Below the pieces are notes generated by a model that had not been told where the DNA came from, did not search any database, and saw only the letters and a list, made by a program, of their open reading frames with translations. A DNA stretch of 61,193 nucleotides. It comes from Porticoccaceae bacterium (lineage in GTDB: Bacteria > Pseudomonadota > Gammaproteobacteria > Pseudomonadales > Porticoccaceae). Below are positions 1 through 10,220 of this stretch, in pieces. Numbering within the stretch: position 1 is the stretch's first letter; each line of letters starts with the position of its first letter. Both the position numbers and the translations under genes were made by a program. The DNA lies in NCBI GenBank assembly GCA_018069525.1, contig JAGPUQ010000017.1, positions 1 through 61,193 of the forward strand. Direction: 5' to 3'.

Positions 1-1
1 A

Positions 2-214
2 TCCGTTGGTGTAGTCGGCGATGCCCGCCGCTATGAATACGTGATTGCATTGCGCGCTGTCGAAACCGTAGATTTTATGACCGCACGCTGGGCGCACTTG
101 CCCTACGAGTTTATCGAGCGGGTTTCCAATCGTATTATCAACGAAATTTCCGGCGTCTCCAGAGTAGTCTATGATGTTTTCAGCAAGCCGCCAGCGACTA
201 TTGAGTGGGAGTGA
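2..214 (+). CDS. guaA: GMP synthase (glutamine-hydrolysing), C-terminal end
   Basis: This is the last 70 codons of a gene that begins before the window. The product converts XMP to GMP using glutamine and ATP, in cytoplasmic de novo purine synthesis. The visible part is the dimerisation domain of Gua[19 protein letters not shown], then [20 protein letters not shown], ending in the family's typical KPPATIEWE tail followed by TGA. Nothing is odd in the visible part. The 5' part and any guaB neighbour lie outside the window. Confidence 0.95.
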   Translation, partial: SVGVVGDARRYEYVIALRAVETVDFMTARWAHLPYEFIERVSNRIINEISGVSRVVYDVFSKPPATIEWE

Positions 215-250
215 CCGGCACTGGCAGGCAATGTCAGGCATTGACAGGCA
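211..250. repeat. 10-bp tandem repeat after guaA
   Basis: Directly at the guaA stop there are three exact-period 10-bp units ending in CAGGCA (221-230, 231-240, 241-250). They are preceded by a weaker copy ending in CCGGCA that overlaps the stop codon. The units are not clearly self-complementary and no T-run follows, so this does not look like an intrinsic terminator. Confidence 0.6.
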
Positions 251-612
251 CCTGAAAGTATCGAAATACTCATAAGCCCGCATAATTCAGATTTTTTATG
301 TTTGCTTCTGGCATTTACAGATTCTTGCATACACACTCAAGCAGTTTTTATTAGTCAATAATATTTGTTCACGGGGTATTGATAAAAAGTGCAGACGTAT
401 TTTTCAGAAAGGCGGCTCCCTGAATAAAATCGTAATAAATTAGTGATCCAGGAACCCCCATTTTATTTTTGGAGATTCTTCACCGTTGTCTGGTAATTTT
501 TAAATGAAATATTATTCTGCTTTCTGCAGCGAGCCTGATAAAAATGTTTCTCGACCCCTGGAGATGAGAGGGTGGTCACATTGGCGAAGTTGCGTTGCTG
601 ATTAAAAAGGTG
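251..612. other. intergenic stretch, no gene seen
   Basis: AT-rich sequence lies between the converging ends of guaA and the symporter gene. I see no open frame with recognisable protein features on either strand, and no convincing hairpin followed by a T-run. Confidence 0.5.
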
Positions 613-2058
613 CTATTCCTTCGCTTCGGGCACGATGGTTAAAACATCTTCCCCGGTATTTTTACGGGTAGCTTCTCTTTGTTGTTCTGCTATTAGCTCT
701 TCCTTGTGGGTGAGCGTACTGCCAACCCAAATATCCATCAGCTTTGCGGTAACCAGGTCGCCGCTGACGTTGATGGCGGTGCGGCTCATATCGAGAATGC
801 GATCGACCCCCATTATTAGAGCAATACCAGCAGGTGGAATGCCAACGGTATTCAATACCATCGACAGAATAACAATGCCGACCCCGGGTGTCGCAGGTGC
901 GCCAATAGAGGCTCCGACGGAGGTGAGTACAATTAATGCCATACCCCCCATGCCAATTTCAATACCGAAAACCTGGGCTAAAAAAAGCGCGGCCACGCCC
1001 TGATAGAGAGCAGTGCCATTCATGTTAATCGTGGCCCCCAGCGGAATGACAAACTGCGCTACCGAGGGTCTGACTCCAAGTTTTTCCTCGGCGGTTTTTA
1101 TGGAAAGGGGCATGACAGCGGCAGAACTGGAGGTAGAAAAAGCAAGCAGCAACACTTCTTTTACCGAGCTGATAAACATAAAAGGGCTTTGCCTGGCAAC
1201 GATAAACAGAATGATCAGATAAACACAGAACATTATTAACAGACCAAGTAGTACTGTGCCTACGTATACGGTCATGCCCAGTAAGGCATCCAGGCCTAGT
1301 TTTGCGGTTAATTGGGCCAGCAGACCAAACACTGCCACAGGAGCCAGCAGCATTGCCCAGCGCACCACTGTCATACAGACTTCCTGCAGTGAGCCCATAA
1401 GATCCAGCAGCGGTTTAGCCTGGGCGGGCACCATCATGACCAGCGCAATACCCACCACCATGGCAAAAATAACCACCTGTAGCATGTTGTTTTCGACCAT
1501 AGACGTGAGCGGATTGGACGGTAGCAGGGTGATCACTTTTTGAGGCAGTTCGTTAAGGTTGAGTGTTCCCGGCACTTGCTGGGCCAGTGATGCGGGTGAG
1601 GTACCCAAGGTTGTTTGCAATGCCTGACTATCAATGTAGGTGCCGGGCTGGATGATAGACGCTACGACTAAGCCGATAATAATGGCCAGTGCTGTGGTCG
1701 CGATAAAAAACAACACGACTCGCAGACCGATTTTTCGTAGTTGCTCAAGGTCTTCTGTTGCCGCTAGCCCGCGGATAATGGATGCGAACACCAGCGGGAT
1801 AACAATCATCTGAATCAGTGCAAGAAATAGTTTGCCTGGAAAGGCGAGCCAGTCGCTGGCGGTGGCTGCCGTTGTAGGTTCTACCCAGCCGACGCTTGGC
1901 CCAATGAGTATACCTACAGTGATACCGAGGACCATGCCAACCATCACCTGCAGCCACAGGCGTCCCTGGACAAGGGAATGAAGGTAGGTGTTGAGGTATT
2001 TTAAAGAGCGGGGATAAAGTGCTTCTATCGCCAGAAATTTCCCTGTTTTATCGGCCAT
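613..2058 (-). CDS. dicarboxylate/amino acid:cation symporter (DAACS family)
   Basis: This is an inner-membrane secondary transporter of the GltP/GltT/DctA family, which takes up glutamate, aspartate or C4-dicarboxylates with protons or sodium. The 481 aa length is slightly above the usual 420-450 because of an N-terminal extension of about 30 residues before the first helix. Hallmarks are the serine-rich re-entrant loop (AFSTSSSAAVMPLSI, about residue 305), the NMNGTALYQG motif about 40 residues later, and the C-terminal GVDRILDMSRTAINVSGD substrate/cation segment. An AAGGA ribosome site precedes the ATG at 2058. It lies downstream of acnA-fumC on the same strand with a gap of about 110 bp, so C4-dicarboxylate uptake would fit the neighbourhood. 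Substrate specificity cannot be read from sequence alone. Confidence 0.9.
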   Translation of the reverse strand: MADKTGKFLAIEALYPRSLKYLNTYLHSLVQGRLWLQVMVGMVLGITVGILIGPSVGWVEPTTAATASDWLAFPGKLFLALIQMIVIPLVFASIIRGLAATEDLEQLRKIGLRVVLFFIATTALAIIIGLVVASIIQPGTYIDSQALQTTLGTSPASLAQQVPGTLNLNELPQKVITLLPSNPLTSMVENNMLQVVIFAMVVGIALVMMVPAQAKPLLDLMGSLQEVCMTVVRWAMLLAPVAVFGLLAQLTAKLGLDALLGMTVYVGTVLLGLLIMFCVYLIILFIVARQSPFMFISSVKEVLLLAFSTSSSAAVMPLSIKTAEEKLGVRPSVAQFVIPLGATINMNGTALYQGVAALFLAQVFGIEIGMGGMALIVLTSVGASIGAPATPGVGIVILSMVLNTVGIPPAGIALIMGVDRILDMSRTAINVSGDLVTAKLMDIWVGSTLTHKEELIAEQQREATRKNTGEDVLTIVPEAKE

Positions 2059-2166
2059 GATATTAAATCCTTTTCACTAAAAATTTGCTTGTCTAGTATC
2101 AAGCAATTATTAAGCAATGGTGTTCAGTCAAAAGACAAAACTAAATCCAAAGGTTTTCTGCCTTGC

Positions 2167-3567
2167 TTAGCGGGGTCCCAACATCAGCGCAGGATCGATC
2201 AGTTGATCGATGTCGTTTTCCGGCAACAAGTTCAACGCCAGTACCGCTTCTTTAATGTTGAGATTTTCCTCTGCAGCGAGTTTTGCTGCAGAGGCCGCGT
2301 TATCGTAGCCAATAACCGGCGACAGGGCCGTGACTAGCATCAACGAGCGTTCGACATTCGTTGCTAATTGCTGCTCGTTGGCCCGCAGTCCCTCAATACT
2401 ATTTTTGGCAAAACTCACCATGCCATCAGACAGCAAACTTATTGATTCCAGCAGATTATGAATAATGACCGGTTTAAACACGTTTAATTCGAGGTGTCCC
2501 TGGCTACCGGCAAAGCCGATGGTGGTGTCATTACCCATGACCTGTGCAGCGACCATTGTCAGTGCTTCAGTCTGGGTAGGATTAACCTTGCCGGGCATAA
2601 TTGAACTGCCGGGTTCGTTAGCCGGTAGCTGCAGTTCCCCTAGTCCGCATCTTGGACCACTACCTAACAAGCGCAGATCATTGGCGATCTTAAATAGCGC
2701 GGTGGCCAGGAGTCGCAAGCGGCCGTGGAGATCAACCAGCGCATCGTGGCCGCTGCTCGCCATAAATTTATTCGGTGCGGAGCTAAAGTCCAGGCCGCTG
2801 AGCTGACTGATTTTGGCGGCGACGTCATTTGCCCAGGGTTTGGGTGTATTCAGCCCGGTGCCTACCGCGCTGCCGCCCAGGGCCAGCATTTTCAGTGAGC
2901 ACTGGGTGGCGCTAATCTGTGTGCGCGAATAGTCTAGTTGACCCACGTAGCCACTGAACTCCTGTCCCAGCGTTATGGGGGCGGCATCCATTAAATGCGT
3001 TCGACCAATTTTTATCAGCGAATTAAATTCAAGCGCTTTTTTTGCCAGCGTATCGTGTAATAGATTCAGGGCCGGAAGCAGGCGCTGTTGTAATAACGAC
3101 AGCGTGCTGACATGCATGACGGTCGGAAACACGTCGTTAGATGACTGCGAGAGGTTGACGTGATCGTTTGGGTGGACGGGATGTTTTTGCCCTCTGGATT
3201 CCCCTGCCAGTTCGTTGGCCCGATTGGCGATCACTTCGTTAAAATTCATGTTAGTTTGCGTGCCACTGCCGGTTTGCCATACTACCAGCGGAAATTGTTC
3301 ATCGTGTTGGCCGGCGATAATTTCATCACAGGCCTGACAAATTAGCTGGCATAAATGATCGGGCAGTGTGCCTAAATCTCGATTCGTTAACGCAGCTGCT
3401 TTTTTTACCAGCGCAAAACTATAAATAAACTCCTTTGGGAATTTTTGGTGACCGATTTTAAAATTATCGATAGCGCGCTGAGTTTGTGCGCCCCACAGTG
3501 CAATATGGGGTACGGCGATAGATCCCAGGCTATCGGTTTCCTGCCGTGAACCCGCTGAGTCAGACAT
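2167..3567 (-). CDS. fumC: class II fumarate hydratase
   Basis: This enzyme interconverts fumarate and malate in the TCA cycle as an iron-independent, oxidation-resistant homotetramer. The 466 aa length matches the family. Visible landmarks are GSGTQTNMNFNEVIANRANE (substrate-binding region 1), the GRTHLMDAAPITLGQEFSGY segment carrying the catalytic histidine, and the superfamily signature GSSIMPGKVNPTQTEA with the catalytic serine loop. A strong AAGGAAGG site precedes the start. It sits 11 bp downstream of the aconitase gene, indicating one acnA-fumC operon. Confidence 0.95.
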   Translation of the reverse strand: MSDSAGSRQETDSLGSIAVPHIALWGAQTQRAIDNFKIGHQKFPKEFIYSFALVKKAAALTNRDLGTLPDHLCQLICQACDEIIAGQHDEQFPLVVWQTGSGTQTNMNFNEVIANRANELAGESRGQKHPVHPNDHVNLSQSSNDVFPTVMHVSTLSLLQQRLLPALNLLHDTLAKKALEFNSLIKIGRTHLMDAAPITLGQEFSGYVGQLDYSRTQISATQCSLKMLALGGSAVGTGLNTPKPWANDVAAKISQLSGLDFSSAPNKFMASSGHDALVDLHGRLRLLATALFKIANDLRLLGSGPRCGLGELQLPANEPGSSIMPGKVNPTQTEALTMVAAQVMGNDTTIGFAGSQGHLELNVFKPVIIHNLLESISLLSDGMVSFAKNSIEGLRANEQQLATNVERSLMLVTALSPVIGYDNAASAAKLAAEENLNIKEAVLALNLLPENDIDQLIDPALMLGPR

Positions 3568-3578
3568 AATGACCTTCC

Positions 3579-6227
3579 TTAATTAAGCTGATCGAGAACA
3601 TAATTCAGAATGCCGCCGGAGCGAAAATAGTTGAGTTCATTCTCGGTATCGATACGGCATAGCAGGGTGCATTGCTCCTGAGTTCCGTCGGCTCGATGAA
3701 CCGTTAGGGTTAGATGTTTACCGGGACTCAGTGATGTAATACCAGACAGGGAGATTGTTTCACTACCATTAAGTTTGAGCGATTTTCGATTATCCAGGCC
3801 TTGAAACTGCAAGGGTAATACCCCCATACCCACCAGATTTGATCGGTGGATGCGCTCAAAACTTTCGGTGATGACTGCTTTTACGCCAAGTAATCGAGTG
3901 CCTTTGGCGGCCCAGTCACGGCTGGAGCCGGTTCCATACTCCTTACCCGCAATGACGACCAAAGGCGTATTGTTTTTTTGATAGCGCATAGCCGCGTCGT
4001 AAATAGGCATTGGTTCATCATCGGGAATATAGTGGGTGATACCGCCCTCAATACCGGGCACCATCTCGTTTTTAATGCGGACATTGGCAAAGGTGCCGCG
4101 CATCATCACTTCGTGGTTTCCGCGGCGCGATCCGTAGGAGTTGAAATCTTTAACTGCCACACCACGTTCCTGTAGATATTTTCCAGCGGGACTACTCGCC
4201 GCTATCGAACCCGCCGGTGAAATATGATCGGTAGTAACTGAATCGCCGAACAGGGCCAGAATTTGGGCATGATCGATATCCGTCATGGCTTGCTGTGTTT
4301 CACTGAAGAAAGGTGGATGTTGGATATAGCTGGAGTTGGCCGACCACTGATAGGTTTTATCCTGTGGGATTTCGATACTTTGCCATGCCTCATCACCGCT
4401 AAATACATCGGCATATCGTTTTTGGAACATCCCTGCATTGACCTGGGCGACCGCTGAGGCCACTTCCTGATTACTGGGCCAGAGATCCTTTAAATAGATG
4501 TCGTGCCCATCGGCACTTTTGCCGATGGGATCCGTTGTCAGATTGATGCGAGTGGTGCCCGCAAGCGCAAAGGCGACCACCAGTGGAGGCGATGCCAGCC
4601 AGTTAGCGCGAACCTTATTGTGGATACGGCCTTCAAAATTGCGATTGCCGGATAACACCGATGACACGGTCAAGTCGCCACCTTCAATGGCTGCTTCTAT
4701 TTCCGCCTGTAAGGGGCCGGAATTGCCGATGCAAGTGGTGCAGCCGTAGCCAACCAGATTAAACCCCAGTTGATCGAGATATGCCTGCAAACCGGCTTTG
4801 ATTAAATAATCAGTGACTACTTTTGATCCAGGTGCGAGGGAAGATTTAACCCAGGGTTTGCGTTGTAAGCCGAAGGCAATGGCTTTTTTCGCCACTAAAC
4901 CTGCGGCCATCATTACTGCGGGGTTAGAGGTGTTGGTACAGGAGGTGATCGCTGCAATCACGACGTCACCGTTGTTGAGTTTATAATCGCTGCCCGCCAC
5001 CGCAACACCTTCATCCTGCTGTTGGCGTTCGGCAATCACCTGGTCCATTTTTTCGTGCAGGTGAGAGAGTGGGACTCGGTCTTGCGGACGTTTGGGCCCC
5101 GCGAGGCTTGGCACCACCTGACTGAGATCAAGAGAAATAGAACTGTTGAAGACCGGATCTGGAGTGTGGCTCTCGCGCCACAAACCCTGGATTTTTGCAT
5201 AGGCTTCGACCAGCGCAATGGTATTGTTATCACGCCCGGTTAAGGCCAGGTAATTTAACGTTTCCTGGTCCATGGTAAAAAAGCCACAGGTTGCACCATA
5301 CTCAGGCGCCATGTTCGCAATGGTTGCACGATCGGCCAGGGGCAAATGATCTAGCCCATTACCATAAAACTCGACAAATTTTCCTACCACGCCGTGGGCA
5401 CGCAGCATTTCCACCACCGTCAGAACCAGGTCGGTGGCGGTTACCCCTTCGTTTAATTTGCCAGCAAATTTAAAGCCAACAACGTCGGGAATAAGCATGG
5501 TCACGGGTTGACCGAGCATGGCCGCTTCAGCTTCGATACCACCAACCCCCCAGCCTAGTACGCCCAGGGCATTGATCATGGTGGTATGACTATCGGTGCC
5601 AACCAGTGTATCGGGATAAGCAAATTGCTCACCGTTTACCGTGCTCGTCCATACCGATTTGGCGAGGTATTCAAGGTTGACCTGGTGACAAATACCGGTG
5701 CCCGGCGGTACCACCCTGAAATTATCGAAGGCGGTTTGCCCCCAGCGCAGAAACTCGTAACGCTCGGCATTACGGGCCATTTCGATGGCGACATTGTCTT
5801 TGTAGGCAGAAGCTAACGCGAATTTGTCGACCATCACGGAATGATCGATTACCAGATCAACGGGCGTCAGTGGGTTGATTAATGAGGGATCTTTTCCCCG
5901 AGCGGCCAGGGCATCGCGCATGGCGGCGAGATCGACGACTGCGGGCACGCCGGTGAAATCCTGCATCAGCACCCGAGCGGGTCGAAAGGCAATTTCTCGC
6001 TCAGTAGTTGTCAGTTTAGTGCGGTTTGCCAACGCGATAATATCGTCGACGGTGACGCTACTGCCGTCCTCAAAACGCAGCAAATTTTCGAGCAAAATCT
6101 TTAAAGAATTGGGCAGTTTCTCCAGAGTAAGCAAACCCTGATCGGCGAGTTTTTGCAAACTAAAATAAAGATACTCCTGATCCCCGACCTCGAGTTTTGT
6201 TTTTGTGTTCAGGCTATCCGTTACCAT
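3579..6227 (-). CDS. acnA: aconitate hydratase A
   Basis: This enzyme isomerises citrate to isocitrate via aconitate in the TCA cycle, using a [4Fe-4S] cluster. From the chosen ATG at 6227 it is 882 aa, close to the usual AcnA length of about 890. Cluster ligands appear in SCTNTSNPAVMM and GYGCTTCIGNSGPL; the C-terminal swivel domain has YGTGSSRDWAAKGT. The open frame extends 37 codons upstream, but that stretch has no aconitase character. The ATG at 6227 has a GGGGAGA ribosome site eight bases away, so the longer start is unlikely. It heads an acnA-fumC operon. Confidence 0.95.
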   Translation of the reverse strand: MVTDSLNTKTKLEVGDQEYLYFSLQKLADQGLLTLEKLPNSLKILLENLLRFEDGSSVTVDDIIALANRTKLTTTEREIAFRPARVLMQDFTGVPAVVDLAAMRDALAARGKDPSLINPLTPVDLVIDHSVMVDKFALASAYKDNVAIEMARNAERYEFLRWGQTAFDNFRVVPPGTGICHQVNLEYLAKSVWTSTVNGEQFAYPDTLVGTDSHTTMINALGVLGWGVGGIEAEAAMLGQPVTMLIPDVVGFKFAGKLNEGVTATDLVLTVVEMLRAHGVVGKFVEFYGNGLDHLPLADRATIANMAPEYGATCGFFTMDQETLNYLALTGRDNNTIALVEAYAKIQGLWRESHTPDPVFNSSISLDLSQVVPSLAGPKRPQDRVPLSHLHEKMDQVIAERQQQDEGVAVAGSDYKLNNGDVVIAAITSCTNTSNPAVMMAAGLVAKKAIAFGLQRKPWVKSSLAPGSKVVTDYLIKAGLQAYLDQLGFNLVGYGCTTCIGNSGPLQAEIEAAIEGGDLTVSSVLSGNRNFEGRIHNKVRANWLASPPLVVAFALAGTTRINLTTDPIGKSADGHDIYLKDLWPSNQEVASAVAQVNAGMFQKRYADVFSGDEAWQSIEIPQDKTYQWSANSSYIQHPPFFSETQQAMTDIDHAQILALFGDSVTTDHISPAGSIAASSPAGKYLQERGVAVKDFNSYGSRRGNHEVMMRGTFANVRIKNEMVPGIEGGITHYIPDDEPMPIYDAAMRYQKNNTPLVVIAGKEYGTGSSRDWAAKGTRLLGVKAVITESFERIHRSNLVGMGVLPLQFQGLDNRKSLKLNGSETISLSGITSLSPGKHLTLTVHRADGTQEQCTLLCRIDTENELNYFRSGGILNYVLDQLN

Positions 6228-6428
6228 GAGCGCTTCTCCCCACTTGTTACTATTCAGTAAGTATTCGTTAGAAAATAATTGGGGCCTCGCAATACTGTAT
6301 CTACAGTTCAGTAATGGTGGACCGAAATTGTGTAACATTTTGAGCTACTAGAATCGGAGCTCAACCACAAACAACCGACGGTGCTAGCTTCAGGTGATAA
6401 TAGGCCATTAACGGCAGATAATCGTCAA

Positions 6429-9400
6429 CTATCGGTCGATGGTGTACAGAATATCCATGCCCGAATATTCACCGCTTTCACCCTTAAGTTGCCAGTGGTC
6501 GCTTATTTGGTAGCGTACATTAAATGTATTGATAGCTTTGACCAGCCCGACTCCGTATCCCACATACAACCTGGGAGAAAGATAGCGGCCCATTACCAAT
6601 GAGGCCTGGTCGCCGCTGTCGTTGGATTCAACACGCACGTCATCTAATCCAAAGCGACTGCCCAAAGCACGGGCGATGCGATCACCGCCTGTTAAACCCA
6701 GTGCTAAAGCCGCCTGCACCATCATGTTTCCATCTTCTGATGATGCCTTGTCCAGCGGGCGTCCCAACATAAGGTAGGCAAGCGTCTCTGTTTGACCCAT
6801 GGCTGGGATTGAGAACAACTCTACTTGCGGTTTATTAAGATTGCCGCGCAGCTTAAGTCCAGCAGTGATGTTGTTAATATGACGTACTGCACGCACATCC
6901 AGGCCGGGATTACCTGGTGGTCCGCCACTGAAGATTAGACGACCATGCTCGACATCGAGGCGTTGGCCGTAGGCGCGATAACGTCCTTCGGGTATATTGA
7001 TTTCGCCGGTGGCTCGGGTAGCTTGTCCGGGTTCATCTTCCAATAACAGCTTGCCACTGAAGCGGCCTTCGAAACCGAAACCGTAAAAATTAACCCGGTC
7101 TCCCAGGGTCAGACGGATGTTGCTGGTAAGGGCCCATTTTTCGATTGAGACCGGTTCATCGCCGAGAATGACCGCATCTTCGGAGACGCGCGCCGCCTTG
7201 GTGATATCTTTTGGCTGTAGTCGGGCATAGGGGATATGTACGCCGCCGGTAATACTGACATTGCGTCTTTGCACTTTAACCTCTAGAGCAGGCGAGACCA
7301 GTACTTGCGCTTCCGGAATTCGCGATACCTCAAAGGCATCTCCCTTAATAAGGAATTCAGTTGGCCACCCGTTAGTTCTATCCAGTGTGGTTTTTCCTTC
7401 GACCACAAGGTTACCTTTGCCAGATCGGGCCTTGAGCTGAAAATTAAGATTTTCAGTATTGTCGTTTTGGCTGTGCAGACTGAGCTGGTCAATGGTGAGA
7501 CCCAGGCGAGGAATCCGTAGCGAGCCATCGATGAGATTGGCGCTACCTTTAATATTCGGCCTGGCAAGCGTGCCGGTGGCGTTAAGGTCCAGAGCGATCT
7601 GACCCCGCAGATCCTGTATCTCGGGTACCAGGGCTTCGATTAGGCCAAGGTCATTTGCCGTTAGCTGAGCATCGGCACGTAAAGTTTGACGTGAATAGTC
7701 GAGCGACAATAATTGCGCGCCCGGCAGTTCGGCCTTGAATCGTAATATGTCGCCGTTGCTCAGGGCGAACTCAGCATCGGTTTCCAGGCCTTTTTCGCTA
7801 ACAAGGACATTTGCTCTGCCGCCACGATACGTCCAGTGATCGCGCTCGCCTTCCAGTAGAGGATAATGCACCACCCCTTCAGGTAGCTGGATACTTGCTT
7901 GCCCCAGGAGCTTTAGACCTCGGAGTTGAAACTTTGCTGTGGCATTAAGCTCACCTTCTACTTTTAGGCCCTCAGGAAGCCAGTTGCTGAACAACAGTAG
8001 TGGCAGCTTGTTGATCTTGAGTTCGGATTGCCAGTTTGCATCCTCTCTCTGAAGCGAGGAGCAGATACTGGCACTCTGACTGTTTTGCCAACAGAGCACA
8101 TCGGTGGTGAGCGTTTTGTTATTAAAACTCAGGAGGCCGGGCGCCGCGAGTTGCCAATCGGTGAACTGCTGACTTTGAATATCCGCGCGTTTGATTTGCC
8201 CTTGCCAGCCTTTGCTGGTGGCCTCGCCCTCAACTTCGAGTTGGGCTCTGCCTTGTTCCGAGACAGCCTCTACCGTGAGGTGTTTAGCTCCTCCATTGAT
8301 AGTGAGCGTTTGTAAGGTCTGTCCTTTTAGCAACAGTGCCTGTGTTACCAGTGCTATGTTGGTTTTTTGCCAGTGAAACAGATCGACGGCGAGCTGACCC
8401 TCAATAGCGCCGATTTGATAATCTGGCAGCCTCAAATTGCTGCCTTTTATAACAGCCCTTACGAAAGGTTTTTCTTTAGAGCCGGTTACTGAGCCTTCTG
8501 CTTCAAGTCGTCCACCCGCCTGCGGATAAAGTGCGCCGATATCGGTGGCGCTGAGATGCCATTTGAGTTTCGATATCTCGCCGATTCTGCCCTGGGCGCT
8601 AACTCGGGCGTTTCCCGACGAAAAGTCCAGGTGGGCGATGTCGAAGCCATTGTCTTTGAGGACAGTACTTTCGAGGGCTTTACTTTCAAGGACTTTACTT
8701 TCATGGGAATTGCCGCGCCAGGTGAAACGGCTGTTCAGCGAGACAGGGTAGTTGCGTAATCGGCCACTCAGGGTTTTGATATCAGTATCGGCTATCAACT
8801 GCCCCTTGTCTGTCTGGCCACGGCTGCTGATTGTCGCATTGAGCCGCCCAGGCCATTGGGGCCAGAGGCTGGCGGGATTAAGGTTGGTGGCGTTTATTTC
8901 AGCGTCCCAGCTCAGTGCGGGTGACCAGCTGGCCTGGCCAGCAGCCGTGGCTTCACCGTCCAGAGCGGAGACATGCAGCGACTGAACCCTGAGTCCGTCT
9001 CGATTACCTTCGGCTTGCATGGACCAGGAGGAGGGCGGTAGCTGCGGTAAAGGTTTGTCAGTGGTTAGCTGTACTTTATAGTGATCAAGGTTACCCTCAA
9101 TTGAGCCATTGCCGAAAGCGCTGTCAAACAGGGCTGACTGCTGAATTGGCCAACGCAGATTTTTCCAGTCTAAGCTTAGCTTGATGTCGCCGCCATTGGC
9201 GCCGGGTAACCATTGACCCTGGGTGTCGAGTTGAGTGTCGCCGTGAGGGACGTGAATGTTCAGATGATCAACTTGAATGGTGTTGTCACTTAGGCGCGTG
9301 AGGTTGAAGTCCACATCAAAGGGCCCAGATTCGGGGTGATCACCCCCCATGGCTCCAGATAATGTTGCCGTCTCAAGGTCGCCCTGTGAGTCCAGCTTGA

Positions 9401-10220
9401 GTGAACCCTTTAGTGCGGGCCACTGGGGATTCCATTTACGAAGGTCGAACTCACTGACATTGACACTAGCCTGCCAGCTGAACTTGTCCAGAAGATTATG
9501 GAGGCTGGCATTGAGCGATGCCTTGAGTGGGCCATCTAGTTGGTGCGTTACCCGCGTGGTCTTTAAATCCCCGGCTATTTGACCGTGACCTTGGGTCATT
9601 GTGTCGGAGGGGAAACTGGCTTGCCATTTAATATTCAGATCATGGCGATAGTGTTTGTTTGTCCTTAAAATTCCCTGGATATTCAGGTTAAAGTCATCGC
9701 CTTCAAGTGAGAATTCCTCAATGCTGATTTTGCCGAGAAGAGTCGTTGTTTTAAGTCTGGCCTGTCTTAATTTGAAGCTTTCGCTGCCCTGAACCAGAAT
9801 GATATTCTCAACTAGTACATCCTCCAGTGTTAGCTGCCAGGGCAAATCAATGTCTGGCAGCGAGATTGCTTTTTCGGCGCGCTCAGATTCGGAATTGTTG
9901 GATGGGGGTAGTTGGATTTCAAGGGCTTTAACGTGGACACGATGAATATCAACATTTGTACCCAATAAAGCACCTGGAGACCAGTCAAAAGTAATTTGAT
10001 CTGCTTTCACCGAGCCCTTATCCAGCTTGTATTCCAGACCCTCAATTGAAATGGGGCCGATCAATCGCCCCTCAAGTTTGTTTATGCTGAGTGCGCCGGG
10101 TAGGTAACTTTTGGTCTGTTGATAAGTCCACGCGAGGCCGCTCTGCGTAGCGCTCAACCATACCGACAGGATGATCACTAACAGTATTACAGCATAAAGA
10201 ACGCGCCTGATTGACTTCAC
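6429..10220 (-). CDS. tamB: translocation and assembly module subunit TamB (DUF490)
   Basis: TamB is a very long protein anchored in the inner membrane by one N-terminal helix (about residues 5-25). It spans the periplasm as a beta-taco groove, partners with TamA in the outer membrane, and helps outer-membrane protein assembly and phospholipid transport. At 1263 aa it is typical. The C-terminal DUF490 domain shows the ARATGEINIPEGRYRAYGQ and LDVEHGRLIFSGGPPGNPGL segments and LAYLMLGRPLD. Translation starts at GTG and overlaps the tamA stop codon as GTGA, which implies translational coupling. A run of Ser-Lys-Val/Ala-Leu-Glu repeats near residues 510-525 is a short local duplication. Confidence 0.93.
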   Translation of the reverse strand: MKSIRRVLYAVILLVIILSVWLSATQSGLAWTYQQTKSYLPGALSINKLEGRLIGPISIEGLEYKLDKGSVKADQITFDWSPGALLGTNVDIHRVHVKALEIQLPPSNNSESERAEKAISLPDIDLPWQLTLEDVLVENIILVQGSESFKLRQARLKTTTLLGKISIEEFSLEGDDFNLNIQGILRTNKHYRHDLNIKWQASFPSDTMTQGHGQIAGDLKTTRVTHQLDGPLKASLNASLHNLLDKFSWQASVNVSEFDLRKWNPQWPALKGSLKLDSQGDLETATLSGAMGGDHPESGPFDVDFNLTRLSDNTIQVDHLNIHVPHGDTQLDTQGQWLPGANGGDIKLSLDWKNLRWPIQQSALFDSAFGNGSIEGNLDHYKVQLTTDKPLPQLPPSSWSMQAEGNRDGLRVQSLHVSALDGEATAAGQASWSPALSWDAEINATNLNPASLWPQWPGRLNATISSRGQTDKGQLIADTDIKTLSGRLRNYPVSLNSRFTWRGNSHESKVLESKALESTVLKDNGFDIAHLDFSSGNARVSAQGRIGEISKLKWHLSATDIGALYPQAGGRLEAEGSVTGSKEKPFVRAVIKGSNLRLPDYQIGAIEGQLAVDLFHWQKTNIALVTQALLLKGQTLQTLTINGGAKHLTVEAVSEQGRAQLEVEGEATSKGWQGQIKRADIQSQQFTDWQLAAPGLLSFNNKTLTTDVLCWQNSQSASICSSLQREDANWQSELKINKLPLLLFSNWLPEGLKVEGELNATAKFQLRGLKLLGQASIQLPEGVVHYPLLEGERDHWTYRGGRANVLVSEKGLETDAEFALSNGDILRFKAELPGAQLLSLDYSRQTLRADAQLTANDLGLIEALVPEIQDLRGQIALDLNATGTLARPNIKGSANLIDGSLRIPRLGLTIDQLSLHSQNDNTENLNFQLKARSGKGNLVVEGKTTLDRTNGWPTEFLIKGDAFEVSRIPEAQVLVSPALEVKVQRRNVSITGGVHIPYARLQPKDITKAARVSEDAVILGDEPVSIEKWALTSNIRLTLGDRVNFYGFGFEGRFSGKLLLEDEPGQATRATGEINIPEGRYRAYGQRLDVEHGRLIFSGGPPGNPGLDVRAVRHINNITAGLKLRGNLNKPQVELFSIPAMGQTETLAYLMLGRPLDKASSEDGNMMVQAALALGLTGGDRIARALGSRFGLDDVRVESNDSGDQASLVMGRYLSPRLYVGYGVGLVKAINTFNVRYQISDHWQLKGESGEYSGMDILYTIDR

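Noticed and set aside
6228..6338. 37-codon N-terminal extension of aconitase
   Set aside because: No resemblance to aconitase, and a strong ribosome site marks the internal ATG at 6227.
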